A stretch of DNA of 64,000 nt from CAIKZY01 sp044374195 (GCA_044374195.1 JBILOY010000009.1:33359-97358), one strand, 5' to 3'; counted from the stretch's first letter, positions 16,310 to 25,440 are shown. The notes: generated by a model from the sequence alone, not told the origin. A program made the numbers and translations.

Positions 16310-17593
16310 TCACTTCACCCCGAAGAATTCCTGAGCTGCGACGATGCCTGACACTGCTGCGTCGATGTCGCTACGGTCATTGTAGATGTAGGTGGACAAA
16401 CGAGTCGTGGCCGGAACACCGAATCGGCGACATGTAGGCCAGGCGCAGTGGTGACCTACCCGCACCGCAACTCCTTGATTATCAAGAACCTGGCCGACAT
16501 CGTGCGGATGGAGACCCTCGACCGTGAACGAGATCGCACTACCGCGGGCCACGTTCTCGTTTGGGCCGATCACCCTGACGCCCGGTATCGACGCCAGTTG
16601 TTGGAGGGCGTAGCCGGTCAACGCGTGTTCGTGTGCCTCAACAGCATCCATGCCCAGCGCGTTCAGGTAGTCGACGGCGGCGTGCATTCCAATCGTCTGC
16701 GCCACCATCTGGGTTCCTGCCTCAAACTTCTGAGGCGCCTTGGAATACGAGCTGTGATCCATGTACACGAGTTCGATCATCGAGCCACCAGTGATGAAGG
16801 GTGGCATCGCATCCAGGATCTCCGATGTACCCCAGAGGAACCCGATCCCCGTGGGCCCAAGCATCTTGTGCCCGCTCCAAGCAACGAGATCAGCCCCCAA
16901 ATCTCTGACACGCAGTGGCATGTGTGGGAGGGACTGACATGCATCCACTATTCCGACAGCGCCAACCTGGTGCGCGCGATTCATGACGGTGGCAACCGGA
17001 TTGATGGTGCCCAGAATGTTTGACTGGTGAACGACACTGACCGCTTTCGTTTGTTCATCGATCAGGGAGTCCAGGGATTCGAGATCTAGCCGACCCTCAT
17101 CAGTCACTGGGATCCAGCGCAGGTGCGCGCCCGTCTTCGCACAGAGTTCTTGCCACGGAACGAGATTCGCATGGTGCTCCATCTCGGAGACCACAATGTT
17201 GTTCTCGCTGGTCAGGATGAATCGCGGATCCTGGGGAGGATTGCCTCCCGCACGGTGCAGTGCAGTCGCATTGCTAAACGCGTAAGCGACAAGGTTTAAG
17301 GATTCAGTCGCGTTCTTGGTGTAAACGATCTCATGGGCTGTTGCACCCATGAATTCCGCAATAGCGGCACGTGCAGACTCGTAGGCGTACGTCGCCTCTT
17401 CTGCAAGCTGGTGGGCACCGCGATGTACGGCCGCATTACAAGTCTCGTAGTACGTGCGCTCAGCATCCAGGACCGACCGCGGCTTCTGGGAAGTCGCGGC
17501 GCTATCGAGGTAGACAAGCGGTTTTCCATCTCGAACCGTGCGTTCGAGAATCGGAAAGTCACGCTTGATCCTGGCGGGATCGAGGGGTGTCAT
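16310..17593 (-). CDS. sufS: Cysteine desulfurase SufS
   Basis: A 427-residue class V aminotransferase-fold enzyme. The PLP lysine is K243 in WSGHKMLGPTG, the PLP-stacking histidine lies in MEHHANLVPW (about 138-147), and the catalytic cysteine is C383 in VGHHCAWPTC, the group II (SufS) arrangement. It takes sulfur from L-cysteine as a persulfide for cluster assembly. It lies 2 bp after sufC and directly before sufU, its partner. Confidence 0.95.
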   Translation of the reverse strand: MTPLDPARIKRDFPILERTVRDGKPLVYLDSAATSQKPRSVLDAERTYYETCNAAVHRGAHQLAEEATYAYESARAAIAEFMGATAHEIVYTKNATESLNLVAYAFSNATALHRAGGNPPQDPRFILTSENNIVVSEMEHHANLVPWQELCAKTGAHLRWIPVTDEGRLDLESLDSLIDEQTKAVSVVHQSNILGTINPVATVMNRAHQVGAVGIVDACQSLPHMPLRVRDLGADLVAWSGHKMLGPTGIGFLWGTSEILDAMPPFITGGSMIELVYMDHSSYSKAPQKFEAGTQMVAQTIGMHAAVDYLNALGMDAVEAHEHALTGYALQQLASIPGVRVIGPNENVARGSAISFTVEGLHPHDVGQVLDNQGVAVRVGHHCAWPTCRRFGVPATTRLSTYIYNDRSDIDAAVSGIVAAQEFFGVK

Positions 17594-17595
17594 GA

Positions 17596-18354
17596 TCAGG
17601 CCGTTGCCGCCACGTAGCGGTCGTAGCCTTCTGCTTCAAGAACGTCAGCGAGTTCAGGACCACCAGTTTCGACGATGCGACCGCCAACAAACACGTGCAC
17701 GACATCAGCATGGATGTACCGAAGAATACGCGTGTAATGCGTGATCAGCAGGACGCCGCCATCGGTCGCCTCGCGATAGCGATTGACGCCCTCGGAGACA
17801 ATCCGAAGGGCATCAACGTCAAGACCCGAATCGGTTTCGTCAAGTATGGCGAATTTCGGGGCAAGTAGCCCCAGCTGCAAGATCTCATGGCGCTTCTTCT
17901 CGCCGCCGGAGAAGCCCTCGTTCACACTGCGCTCAGCGAATGCAGGGTCCATCTGCAACTCCGCCATGGACGTCTTCATGTCCTTGACCCAGGTACGCAG
18001 CTTGGGAGCCTCGCCACGAACTGCCGTCACAGAGGTACGCAGGAAGTTCGAGACCGACACACCCGGTACCTCGACGGGGTACTGCATGGCCAGGAAAAGA
18101 CCTGCCTTTGCCCGCTCATCAACGCTCATGGCGAGCACATCTTGCCCATCAAGGCTGATGGTGCCTGATGTTACGACGTACTTGGGATGACCGGCAATCA
18201 CGTACGCCAGTGTGGACTTGCCGGAGCCGTTGGGTCCCATGATGGCGTGGGTGCGTCCGGAGTCGAGGGTCAGCGATACACCGCGCAGGATCTCTCGCTC
18301 CCCTGCGTCGGTGATCACGCTGGCGTGCAGATCGGTGATGACGAGCTGGCTCAT
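17596..18354 (-). CDS. sufC: Fe-S cluster assembly ATPase SufC
   Basis: A 252-residue ABC ATPase with Walker A GPNGSGKST (40-48), the SufC-typical FSGGEKKRHEI signature and AILDETDSGLDVDAL Walker B region, and ITHYTRIL at the switch histidine. It powers the SufBC2D scaffold. The ATG at 18354 overlaps the stop of the Rieske gene (ATGA). Confidence 0.95.
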   Translation of the reverse strand: MSQLVITDLHASVITDAGEREILRGVSLTLDSGRTHAIMGPNGSGKSTLAYVIAGHPKYVVTSGTISLDGQDVLAMSVDERAKAGLFLAMQYPVEVPGVSVSNFLRTSVTAVRGEAPKLRTWVKDMKTSMAELQMDPAFAERSVNEGFSGGEKKRHEILQLGLLAPKFAILDETDSGLDVDALRIVSEGVNRYREATDGGVLLITHYTRILRYIHADVVHVFVGGRIVETGGPELADVLEAEGYDRYVAATA

Positions 18355-18704
18355 GAGGAGAGGCCTTTCGCGGTGTCGAGCGGTGTCGGATTGATTTCCA
18401 GGAAGGAGATGCCCTCGTGAACGGTCACGCGGGTTGCAAAGACAGGTACAGGTTCAATGGCAGGCAGGGTCAATGGAGCGCCGGTGCGCAGATCGAATGC
18501 CGAGCCGTGTAGCCAGCACTCGAGTGAGCAGCCTTCGACATCACCTTCGGACAGAGATACATCGGCATGGCTGCAGCGATCACCTACGGCGAAAATCTCA
18601 CCATCGATAGTCACTACTGCAATCGCGGTCTCGCCTACCATTACCCGGCTGGGCTTGCGATCAACAAGGCTTTCGACCGCAATAGTCCGAGCGAAGTCAG
18701 TCAT
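18351..18704 (-). CDS. Rieske [2Fe-2S] ferredoxin in the suf operon
   Basis: A 117-residue soluble Rieske protein. The cluster ligands are C44 and H46 in CSHAD and C63 and H66 in CWLHG. It resembles non-heme dioxygenase ferredoxins and NirD rather than membrane Rieske proteins, having no transmembrane segment. It is placed between sufD and sufC, a position seen in other actinobacteria, which suggests an electron-transfer role in cluster assembly or a first client; no role has been shown from this sequence. The start at 18704 (or 18707) overlaps the end of sufD by 8-11 bp. Confidence 0.85.
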   Translation of the reverse strand: MTDFARTIAVESLVDRKPSRVMVGETAIAVVTIDGEIFAVGDRCSHADVSLSEGDVEGCSLECWLHGSAFDLRTGAPLTLPAIEPVPVFATRVTVHEGISFLEINPTPLDTAKGLSS

Positions 18705-19830
18705 CATCGCCACCGATCTCGGCGGGAACTCCAAGCCGGGCGCCAATGCGTCCCATGATGTCTGCCTGCCACTGCGTATCAGGGATTCTGGAGACGAGGT
18801 CAGCAAAGAATCCGCGTACGACCAGTTGGCGAGCCGTTTCCTCGTCAATTCCGCGGGTCTGCAGGTAGAAGAGTTGGTCATCATCGAAGCGTCCGGTTGC
18901 ACTTGCATGACCAGCGCTGGCTACGTCACCGGTCTCGAGCTCAAGATTGGGCACAGAATCTGCGCGAGCGCCATCACTGAGCAAAAGGTTTCGATTGATC
19001 TCGTACGTGTCGATTCCTGTCGCCTCGCGACGCACCAGAACATCACCTACCCAAACCGTGTGGCTCTTCTCATCGGAGATCGCTCCCTTGTAGACCACGT
19101 TGCTCGAGCAGTTCGGTCGATCGTGGTCGACGAAGAGTCGGTGTTCCATGAACTGACCCTCGTCGGCCAGGAAAACGCCGAGAAGCTGAGCGTTGCCGCC
19201 GGTGCCGAGATACGAGACGCTCGGTAGAACGCGAAGCCGAGAGCCACCGAGACTGACCTGAGTTCCGGTGAAGTGCGCATCGCGACCGATGTCAGAGTGC
19301 CAGGTGAGCATCGTCTCGAGTGTGCGTTCTCCATCGGTGACGTTGACCACGGTCGCCGTAGCTCCATCTCCGACAGTGACGACGATCGTCCCGGACACTG
19401 CTGAGGTCGACGGTTGCTCGACGATAACTGTGGCCTTGCTGAAGCGTCCGAAGCGGATCTCGAGATGCTCATACGACACGGGAGCGGTACCGGTCAGCCG
19501 GAGGTGAATCGGCTCGTGTGATTCATGATCAGCCGGAATCTCAAGTACGACGGCATGGGTTACCCGTGCCCGTGCGACAGCTGAGGGACGATCAATGGGA
19601 AGCCACGACGATGTGAGTTCGGCGATGGGCACCACGTTCGCGAGAGAGTCGGATGTCGTGACATATCCGGCATCTGACACGGGTTCCATGAACTGTGAAA
19701 AAGCTCCAGCGGGGATGAAGCGCCATTCCTCCTCACGACCGGACGGAGTGGCGAAGTCGTCAGGCGATAACGAGCGCACGCGTGGTGAGAGGTCGGAAGG
19801 CGGAGCGAGTGCGATGGCAGGGGCGGTCAT
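18697..19830 (-). CDS. sufD: Fe-S cluster assembly protein SufD
   Basis: A 377-residue SufBD-family beta-helix protein. The core region with FLADEGQFMEHRLFVDHDRPNCSSN and the C-terminal GHASATGRFDDDQLFYLQTRGI stretch with its conserved histidine are recognisable, each seen in pieces shorter than the motif limit. SufD pairs with SufB to form the scaffold held by SufC. The ATG at 19830 overlaps the sufB stop (ATGA), so SufB and SufD are likely translated together. Confidence 0.93.
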   Translation of the reverse strand: MTAPAIALAPPSDLSPRVRSLSPDDFATPSGREEEWRFIPAGAFSQFMEPVSDAGYVTTSDSLANVVPIAELTSSWLPIDRPSAVARARVTHAVVLEIPADHESHEPIHLRLTGTAPVSYEHLEIRFGRFSKATVIVEQPSTSAVSGTIVVTVGDGATATVVNVTDGERTLETMLTWHSDIGRDAHFTGTQVSLGGSRLRVLPSVSYLGTGGNAQLLGVFLADEGQFMEHRLFVDHDRPNCSSNVVYKGAISDEKSHTVWVGDVLVRREATGIDTYEINRNLLLSDGARADSVPNLELETGDVASAGHASATGRFDDDQLFYLQTRGIDEETARQLVVRGFFADLVSRIPDTQWQADIMGRIGARLGVPAEIGGDDD

Positions 19831-21248
19831 CCGACAGCGCCCTCCATCTGCAATTCGATGAGCCGATTGAGTTCCAGCGCATACTCCATGGGCAGTTCGC
19901 GTGCGATGGGCTCGATGAACCCACGGACGATCATCGCCATTGCCTCATCCTCGGCCATTCCACGCGACATCAGGTAGAACAACTGGTCGGCGCTGACCTT
20001 GGAGACCGTGGCCTCATGCCCCATCGAGACGTCATCCTCGCGCACGTCGACGTACGGGTAGGTGTCACTGCGCGAGATGTCGTCGACAAGAAGTGCATCA
20101 CAGCGAACAGTGCTCTTGGAGCCATAGGCACCCTCGAGAATCTGCACCAGCCCGCGGTACGAGGTACGACCGCCTCCACGTGCCACGGACTTGGACACGA
20201 TGCTCGACGAGGTGTTCGGCGCCGCGTGAACCATCTTCGAGCCCGCATCTTGATGCTGGCCTTCGCCCGCGAAAGCAATGGACAAGGTCTCGCCCTTGGC
20301 GTGCTCCCCCATCAACCAGACGGCCGGGTACTTCATGGTGACCTTCGAGCCGAGGTTGCCGTCAATCCACTCCATCGTCGCACCTTCGTAAGCGACGGCT
20401 CGCTTTGTCACGAGGTTGTAGACGTTATTCGACCAGTTCTGAATCGTGGTGTAGCGGCAACGCCCACCCTTTTTCACGATGATCTCGACCACTGCTGAAT
20501 GCAGGGAATCACTGGAATAGACCGGAGCGGTGCAGCCTTCGACGTAGTGAACGTATGCGTCCTCGTCGACGATGATCAGCGTGCGCTCGAACTGGCCCAT
20601 GTTCTCGGTGTTGATACGGAAGTAGGCCTGAAGGGGAATGTCGACCTTGACGCCCTTGGGCACGTAGATGAAGGAACCACCTGACCAGGCTGCGGTGTTG
20701 AGCGCGGCGAACTTGTTATCGCCTACCGGGATCACGGTCCCGAAGTACTCGCGGAAGAGCTCTGGCTGCTCACGCAAAGCGGTGTCGGTATCGAGGAACA
20801 GAACTCCCTGCTGCTCCAGATCCTCGCGAATTGCGTGGTAGACCACCTCAGACTCGTACTGGGCGGCGACGCCAGCGACGAGCCGCTGCTTCTCGGCCTC
20901 GGGGATGCCGAGTCGGTCGTAGGTGTTCTTGATGTCGGCGGGGAGGTCCTCCCAGCTCGTGGCCTGCTTTTCGGTCGAGCGAACGAAGTACTTGATGTTG
21001 TCAAAGTCGATGCCTGCGAGATCTGAGCCCCAGGCGGGCATGGGCTTCTTGTCGAACAGGCGCAGACCCTTAAGGCGAAGGTCGAGCATCCACTCAGGCT
21101 CATTCTTCTTCGCGCTGATGTCTCGAACGACGTCCTCATTGATACCGCGACGGGCGTTCGTGCCCGCGGCATCGGAATCGCTCCAGCCGTAGTCGTACCG
21201 ACCGATCTCATCGATTGTGGCTGCCTGCTCCTCGGCTGCTGTACTCAT
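19827..21248 (-). CDS. sufB: Fe-S cluster assembly protein SufB
   Basis: A 473-residue SufB protein, the main scaffold subunit on which the cluster is built. Typical segments are WMLDLRLKGLR (N-terminal region), FIYVPKGVKVDIPLQ, the YVEGCTAP cysteine and GHEATVSKVSADQLFYLMSRG near the C-terminus. Length is normal for a SufB without an intein, which in mycobacteria often interrupts this gene; no intein is present here. The start overlaps the sufR stop by 4 bp. Confidence 0.95.
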   Translation of the reverse strand: MSTAAEEQAATIDEIGRYDYGWSDSDAAGTNARRGINEDVVRDISAKKNEPEWMLDLRLKGLRLFDKKPMPAWGSDLAGIDFDNIKYFVRSTEKQATSWEDLPADIKNTYDRLGIPEAEKQRLVAGVAAQYESEVVYHAIREDLEQQGVLFLDTDTALREQPELFREYFGTVIPVGDNKFAALNTAAWSGGSFIYVPKGVKVDIPLQAYFRINTENMGQFERTLIIVDEDAYVHYVEGCTAPVYSSDSLHSAVVEIIVKKGGRCRYTTIQNWSNNVYNLVTKRAVAYEGATMEWIDGNLGSKVTMKYPAVWLMGEHAKGETLSIAFAGEGQHQDAGSKMVHAAPNTSSSIVSKSVARGGGRTSYRGLVQILEGAYGSKSTVRCDALLVDDISRSDTYPYVDVREDDVSMGHEATVSKVSADQLFYLMSRGMAEDEAMAMIVRGFIEPIARELPMEYALELNRLIELQMEGAVG

Positions 21249-21901
21249 GCCGACACCTTTCGGTTGTGTGCTCGATTGACGGGAATTACGGCGGTGCAGA
21301 CACCATCGCCATGGGCGAGGGTGGCAAGTCGGAGAACGTGAGTGCCGAGGGCCTCACTGAGTGCTGCGGTCTCTGCTTCGCAGATCGAGGGAAACTCGGT
21401 GGCAGCGTCAACCACGGGGCAGTGATGCTGGCAGAGCTGCACTGTGGGGCCGTGGTCATCCTCGATCGACGCGGCATACCCGGCATCGGTCAAGGTGGCG
21501 GCCAGGTACTCCATTGAGGAATCTGAGCCGATGCCGAGGCTGGAAACAAGCCGATCGGCCCGTTCGCGTGCGAATAGGGCGACCGCCTGGGGTCCTTGGG
21601 TGCGATCAAGAAATCTCAGGACCTCGATTGCCAAGGACGCGGTGTCATCCGAAAGGGCTGCTCTGCCGGAGGCGCTGAGGCTATAGACCAGGCTGGGTCG
21701 ACCACGACGAGGTGCGGGGGCCGGCCCAAAGGGCGCCCGCTCGGTGGCCAAGACGAACTCGCTCTCGGCTAAGGCCGCCAATGGGCGACGGATACCTGCG
21801 GCAGTCATGCCCAGACGGACACCGAGTTCGGCGACTGTCGCTGGTCCTTGAACCTGCAAGGACCTCGCTATCCGCTCTGCGGCCTCACCTGGGAATTTCA
21901 C
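21245..21901 (-). CDS. sufR: SufR-type Fe-S sensing transcriptional regulator
   Basis: A 218-residue winged-helix protein with an N-terminal helix-turn-helix (about residues 8-50) and a C-terminal cluster-binding region with C157, C161 and C174 (CQHHC and, 12 residues on, SIC), the SufR pattern. It heads the suf operon and presumably represses it when loaded with a cluster. The start is a GTG at 21901; a CAAC-N6-GTTG palindrome covers this start codon and the bases just upstream, so autoregulation is likely. The stop overlaps the sufB start. Confidence 0.9.
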   Translation of the reverse strand: MKFPGEAAERIARSLQVQGPATVAELGVRLGMTAAGIRRPLAALAESEFVLATERAPFGPAPAPRRGRPSLVYSLSASGRAALSDDTASLAIEVLRFLDRTQGPQAVALFARERADRLVSSLGIGSDSSMEYLAATLTDAGYAASIEDDHGPTVQLCQHHCPVVDAATEFPSICEAETAALSEALGTHVLRLATLAHGDGVCTAVIPVNRAHNRKVSA

Positions 21902-21914
21902 AACACCATTGTTG
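21901..21914. promoter_or_regulatory. Candidate SufR operator CAAC-N6-GTTG at the sufR start
   Basis: CAACACCATTGTTG is an inverted repeat whose arms can be extended to CAACA/TGTTG. From memory, CAAC-N6-GTTG is the SufR-binding sequence of Synechocystis. It overlaps the sufR GTG start and would cover the -10 region of a leaderless or near-leaderless sufR transcript. Confidence 0.55.
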
Positions 21915-21972
21915 CGTTATTCCTTCGATACCCGCAACTCGAGACCGCCATGGTCATGTCGACACCCCCACG

Positions 21973-21978
21973 TAAACT
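21973..21978 (+). promoter_or_regulatory. Leaderless -10 box (TAAACT) of the ABC-2 transporter operon
   Basis: TAAACT is followed by six bases and the GTG at 21985, with no ribosome site. It faces away from sufR across an 83-bp intergenic region. Confidence 0.6.
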
Positions 21979-21984
21979 CCACAT

Positions 21985-22869
21985 GTGAGTGCACTCGAGG
22001 TCGAAGAGCTGTGCATGACCTATGGGACGACCGAGGCCGTTCGAGGCATCTCATTCAGTGCTGTTACTGGTCAGGTGACCTCCTTGGTGGGTCCCAATGG
22101 CGCGGGCAAGACCAGCACCCTCGAGGCCTGCACAGGCATCCGACCCGTGACAGCGGGGCACATCCGAGTCCTGGGATCTCCCCCTGGCCAGCAGAGCGCC
22201 AGAGTCGGAACCATGCTGCAGTCAGGCGGGCTCTACCCGAGCGCTCGTCCGCTTGAGTGGCTGACCTATCTCGCCCGGCTTTACCCCAAATCCGCTGACC
22301 CTCGTCAACTCCTTGAGCTGGTCGGCATCGATCCGATGACGCGAACGACCGCTCGACGCATGTCTGGAGGCGAGCAGCAACGGCTCAAGTTCGCCGCAGC
22401 CTTGTTGCCTCGACCCGACATTCTCTTCCTCGATGAGCCGACCGCGGGAATGGACCCGCAGGCCAGACGGTCTCTCATCGGCATCATTGACGACCTGCGA
22501 TCTGCAGGAGTTGCGGTGCTTCTGACTACGCACGTGCTTGCCGATATCGAGGAACTCGCAGACCGCGTCATTGTGCTTCGTCATGGAGTCATCGAACGTT
22601 CCGGCACCTTGGCAGAACTGCGCGGTGAGGGCAGCGCACTCGGTTTCGACACAAGGCAGGGCCTAGATGTTCAAGGCCTGATGGCGAGCTTGCCATCGGG
22701 GTACGCGGGCGCGGAGAAAGAGCCCGGGCGCTACGTCATTGAGGGCGACCCCACTCCTCAGGTGCTGGCGCAGATCACCGCGTGGCTGGCACAGCACGAC
22801 GCTGCCACGTCGGGTATTCGCACTGGCCGGGCAAGCCTCGAAGAACTCATCATCGGCGATCAGTCGTGA
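21985..22869 (+). CDS. ABC-2 type transporter ATP-binding protein
   Basis: A 294-residue ABC ATPase with Walker A GPNGAGKT (about 36-43), signature MSGGEQQR, Walker B ILFLDEPTAGMD and TTHVLADIEE at the switch histidine, the DrrA/CcmA-like export class. Its permease partner follows with a 4-bp GTGA overlap. A similar pair precedes the ctaA homologue near sufR in mycobacteria (Rv1458c-Rv1457c-Rv1456c, from memory), where the substrate is unknown; a role in respiratory-chain or heme biogenesis is suggested only by location. Confidence 0.88.
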   Translation: MSALEVEELCMTYGTTEAVRGISFSAVTGQVTSLVGPNGAGKTSTLEACTGIRPVTAGHIRVLGSPPGQQSARVGTMLQSGGLYPSARPLEWLTYLARLYPKSADPRQLLELVGIDPMTRTTARRMSGGEQQRLKFAAALLPRPDILFLDEPTAGMDPQARRSLIGIIDDLRSAGVAVLLTTHVLADIEELADRVIVLRHGVIERSGTLAELRGEGSALGFDTRQGLDVQGLMASLPSGYAGAEKEPGRYVIEGDPTPQVLAQITAWLAQHDAATSGIRTGRASLEELIIGDQS

Positions 22870-23585
22870 AGTTGGCCAAGGCTCACGCACTCTGGGAGCT
22901 GCGACTCACGCTTCGCAATGGTGAACAGCTGCTCCTCACACTGATCATTCCGGTCCTTCTTCTGATCGGGTTGAATGCCACTGGGATGTTCTCGTCCAGC
23001 GGCACGCTTTCTCGAATTGAATCCGCGTTCCCGTTGGTGTGCATGGTCTCTCTCATCGCAACCTGCTTCACCTCGCTGGCAATCGGCACCGGCTTTGAAC
23101 GCAGATCCGGCGCGCTGACCTTCCTGGCAACAACGCCCCTGGGGCGGCAGGGGCTAGTCATGGGCAAGGTCATCGCCACCGTGATGCTGGCTTCGATTTC
23201 TCTCGTGCTCGTCACGGTGGTGGCTGTGACTTTGGGCTGGCGTCCGTCGGTCAACGCTTTGTGGGCAATTCCCACCTTGCTTATCGGCGGTGCCGCTTTT
23301 GCTACCTGGGCTCTCGTTATCGCCTCCGCATTCCGAGCCGAAGCCGTTCTAGCCATTGCGAATGCGCTCTTCTTGGTTCTTGTCGTCGTGGGCGGTGTCA
23401 GTGCGAGCGTGACCTCGCTGCCACTTGACGCGCTGGTGGCCGTGGTGCCTTCGGCCGCATTAAGCGATGCGTTGCGCAACAGCCTTGGATCTGGAGTCTC
23501 ACCACAGTGGTGGACCATTGTGATCCTTGTCGCCTGGGCTCTTGTCGGCTTTGCCATCTCGCGCAAGCGCTTTAGTTGGCAGTAA
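22866..23585 (+). CDS. ABC-2 type transporter permease
   Basis: A 239-residue membrane protein from the GTG at 22866, which overlaps the ATPase stop. Six hydrophobic segments are visible: about residues 22-40, 55-75, 98-118, 128-150, 158-178 and 215-233. It lacks sequence motifs beyond the ABC-2 topology. It forms a transporter with the preceding ATPase. A longer reading frame begins upstream inside the ATPase gene but has no support. Confidence 0.82.
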   Translation: MKLAKAHALWELRLTLRNGEQLLLTLIIPVLLLIGLNATGMFSSSGTLSRIESAFPLVCMVSLIATCFTSLAIGTGFERRSGALTFLATTPLGRQGLVMGKVIATVMLASISLVLVTVVAVTLGWRPSVNALWAIPTLLIGGAAFATWALVIASAFRAEAVLAIANALFLVLVVVGGVSASVTSLPLDALVAVVPSAALSDALRNSLGSGVSPQWWTIVILVAWALVGFAISRKRFSWQ

Positions 23586-23589
23586 AGCC

Positions 23590-23595
23590 TAGACT
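23590..23595 (+). promoter_or_regulatory. Leaderless -10 box (TAGACT) of ctaA
   Basis: TAGACT starts 5 bp after the permease stop and is followed by six bases and the ctaA GTG at 23602. ctaA therefore probably has its own promoter despite the short gap. Confidence 0.55.
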
Positions 23596-23601
23596 GTCGC
23601 C

Positions 23602-24519
23602 GTGATCATCGTTTCGCGCTGGATGCGCCGAGTGTTCCTGGCCAACCTCGTCGCTCAATCCGCCATCGTGGTCACGGGCGTGGTTGTTCGACTCACCGGG
23701 TCTGGGCTGGGTTGCCCTACGTGGCCTGAATGTGTTGAAGGCTCTTACGTGCCGACAGCCCGCCAAGAAGAGTCGTGGCATAAGTACGTCGAGTTCGGCA
23801 ATCGATTGCTTACCTTTGCCGTGGGCATCATTGCTATTCTTGCACTTGTTGCGGTCATCATCTACACGGTTCGACGAGTGCGTTCTGGTGCACCCGTGCG
23901 CTACTCGATTCTCTTGCTGGGCATTGCGCCGCTCGTAGGAACATTCGCTCAAGCAGTCCTGGGTGGCATCACTGTGCTCACCGGTTTGCACCCCGCGACT
24001 GTTGGCCTGCACTTCCTGGTATCGATTGCACTGATTGCGGCGGCGGTCGCGCTGGTAACCAGGGCCCGAGACGCGGATGACTTCCCCATTGTTTTCCTGG
24101 TGCGCAAGGAGGTACGCGTCTATACGTGGTGCCTCATCGTGGTAACCGGCTTAGTAGTCATCCTGGGCGTCATCACCACTGGTAGCGGCCCGCACAGTGG
24201 CGATGCCGAAAGTGAACTCCGATTCCCCTTCGATCCACGCACGGTCTCCTGGCTTCATGCCGACGTTGTGTTCCTGTTCACCGGCATGTTGATCGGTTAC
24301 CTGATCTTGCTGCGCATCCTCAAAGCACCGCAGCGAACCTGGCGGCTGGCCCTCACTCTTACGGCTATCACTCTTGTGCAGGCCTGCGTGGGCTACACCC
24401 AGTACTTCGCGGGACTGCCGGTAATCCTGGTCAGCATTCACGTGACCTTGGCGTGCGTACTCTGGATTGCGGTGCTCTTCTTGCCGTCGACATTGCGTAC
24501 GCGCGGCATTTCGTCCTAG
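23602..24519 (+). CDS. ctaA: Heme A synthase CtaA/COX15
   Basis: A 305-residue protein with eight predicted transmembrane segments. GSGLGCPTWPEC carries the paired extracellular cysteines of CtaA, and EFGNRLL takes the place of the EYGHR histidine motif, a variant also present in mycobacterial CtaA. TVGLHFL and SWLHAD carry heme-ligand histidines. It oxidises heme O to heme A for cytochrome aa3 oxidase. It converges on ctaB, and the two stop codons share the tetranucleotide CTAG. Confidence 0.9.
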   Translation: MIIVSRWMRRVFLANLVAQSAIVVTGVVVRLTGSGLGCPTWPECVEGSYVPTARQEESWHKYVEFGNRLLTFAVGIIAILALVAVIIYTVRRVRSGAPVRYSILLLGIAPLVGTFAQAVLGGITVLTGLHPATVGLHFLVSIALIAAAVALVTRARDADDFPIVFLVRKEVRVYTWCLIVVTGLVVILGVITTGSGPHSGDAESELRFPFDPRTVSWLHADVVFLFTGMLIGYLILLRILKAPQRTWRLALTLTAITLVQACVGYTQYFAGLPVILVSIHVTLACVLWIAVLFLPSTLRTRGISS

Positions 24520-25433
24520 AAGACGAACGGGTCCACTGCAACGGCGAGGAACAGCAGGGCCAGATAGCTGATGGACCAATGGAAAAGTCTCATGGCGATC
24601 TTCGTGATCTCGGCGTCCGCACGACGAGCAGCGGCCTGCAACTGATACGCCATGATGATGAACATCGCGCCCAGCACGATTGCGCTTACCGTGTAGACAA
24701 TTCCCATGGGCGCCACCGGCACCAGTAACAACGACACGGCAACCATCACCCATGAGTAAGTGATGATCTGGCGCGACACCTGGAGGTCGGTGCGCAGTAC
24801 GGGCAGCATTGGGATGCCAGCGTTCGCGTAGTCCTCCTTGTACTTCATTGCCAAAGGCCAGTAGTGCGGCGGGGTCCAGAAGAACACCACGAGGAACAAA
24901 ATGATTGGGGTCCACGACAGGGAACCAGTGACGGCCGACCAGGCGATGAGTACGGGCATGCAGCCGGCTGCGCCTCCCCACACGATGTTTTGCGGAGTGC
25001 GCCTCTTCAGCCACATCGTGTAGCCCACGGCGTAGAAAAAGATTGCTAGTAACGCGAGCACGGCGGCCAGGAGGTTGGTCCACCACCATAGGAAGAACGC
25101 ACTAGCGATGGAGAGTACGAAGCCCTGGAACAAGCCCGCGCGCACGCTGATCAATCCCATCGCAGCGGGCCGCTTGTCGGTGCGGTGCATCAATGCATCG
25201 ATATCGCGGTCGTAGACGCTGTTGAGGGTGTTCGCACCCATCGCCGCCAATGTGCCGCCAATAAGCACCGCAACCGTCTGCTTCCAGTTCGGCAACCCCT
25301 GAGCTGCCAGAAACATGGTGGGTACGGCAGTTACGAGCAGCAGTTCGACGATGCGCGGCTTCGTCAGCGCGACATGGGCCATGAGCCGCTCGCGACCCCC
25401 GATTGCGGGAGGGTTCTCGGCTATGGCGCTCAT
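24516..25433 (-). CDS. ctaB: Protoheme IX farnesyltransferase (heme O synthase)
   Basis: A 305-residue UbiA-family membrane prenyltransferase. The first aspartate-rich motif is NSVYDRDIDALMHRT in the N-terminal third, with LTKPRIVELLL before it, and KRRTPQNIVWGG lies in the middle. It adds a farnesyl group to heme b to give heme O, the substrate of CtaA. The start at ATG 25433 is supported by TACGCT seven bases upstream; an ATG at 25493 would run into the tkt promoter. Confidence 0.93.
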   Translation of the reverse strand: MSAIAENPPAIGGRERLMAHVALTKPRIVELLLVTAVPTMFLAAQGLPNWKQTVAVLIGGTLAAMGANTLNSVYDRDIDALMHRTDKRPAAMGLISVRAGLFQGFVLSIASAFFLWWWTNLLAAVLALLAIFFYAVGYTMWLKRRTPQNIVWGGAAGCMPVLIAWSAVTGSLSWTPIILFLVVFFWTPPHYWPLAMKYKEDYANAGIPMLPVLRTDLQVSRQIITYSWVMVAVSLLLVPVAPMGIVYTVSAIVLGAMFIIMAYQLQAAARRADAEITKIAMRLFHWSISYLALLFLAVAVDPFVF

Positions 25434-25440
25434 GGGATAG

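Noticed and set aside
18705..18908. N-terminal extension of the Rieske protein
   Set aside because: It lies inside sufD in another frame and adds no conserved sequence.
19782..20498. Open frame of 238 codons on the plus strand
   Set aside because: Antisense to sufB and sufD and without family features.
19827..21248. Intein in sufB
   Set aside because: The protein is of normal length and continuous through the usual insertion sites.
24151..25089. Open frame of 312 codons on the minus strand
   Set aside because: It overlaps ctaA and ctaB in another frame and is unusually rich in His and Arg, without membrane segments or motifs.
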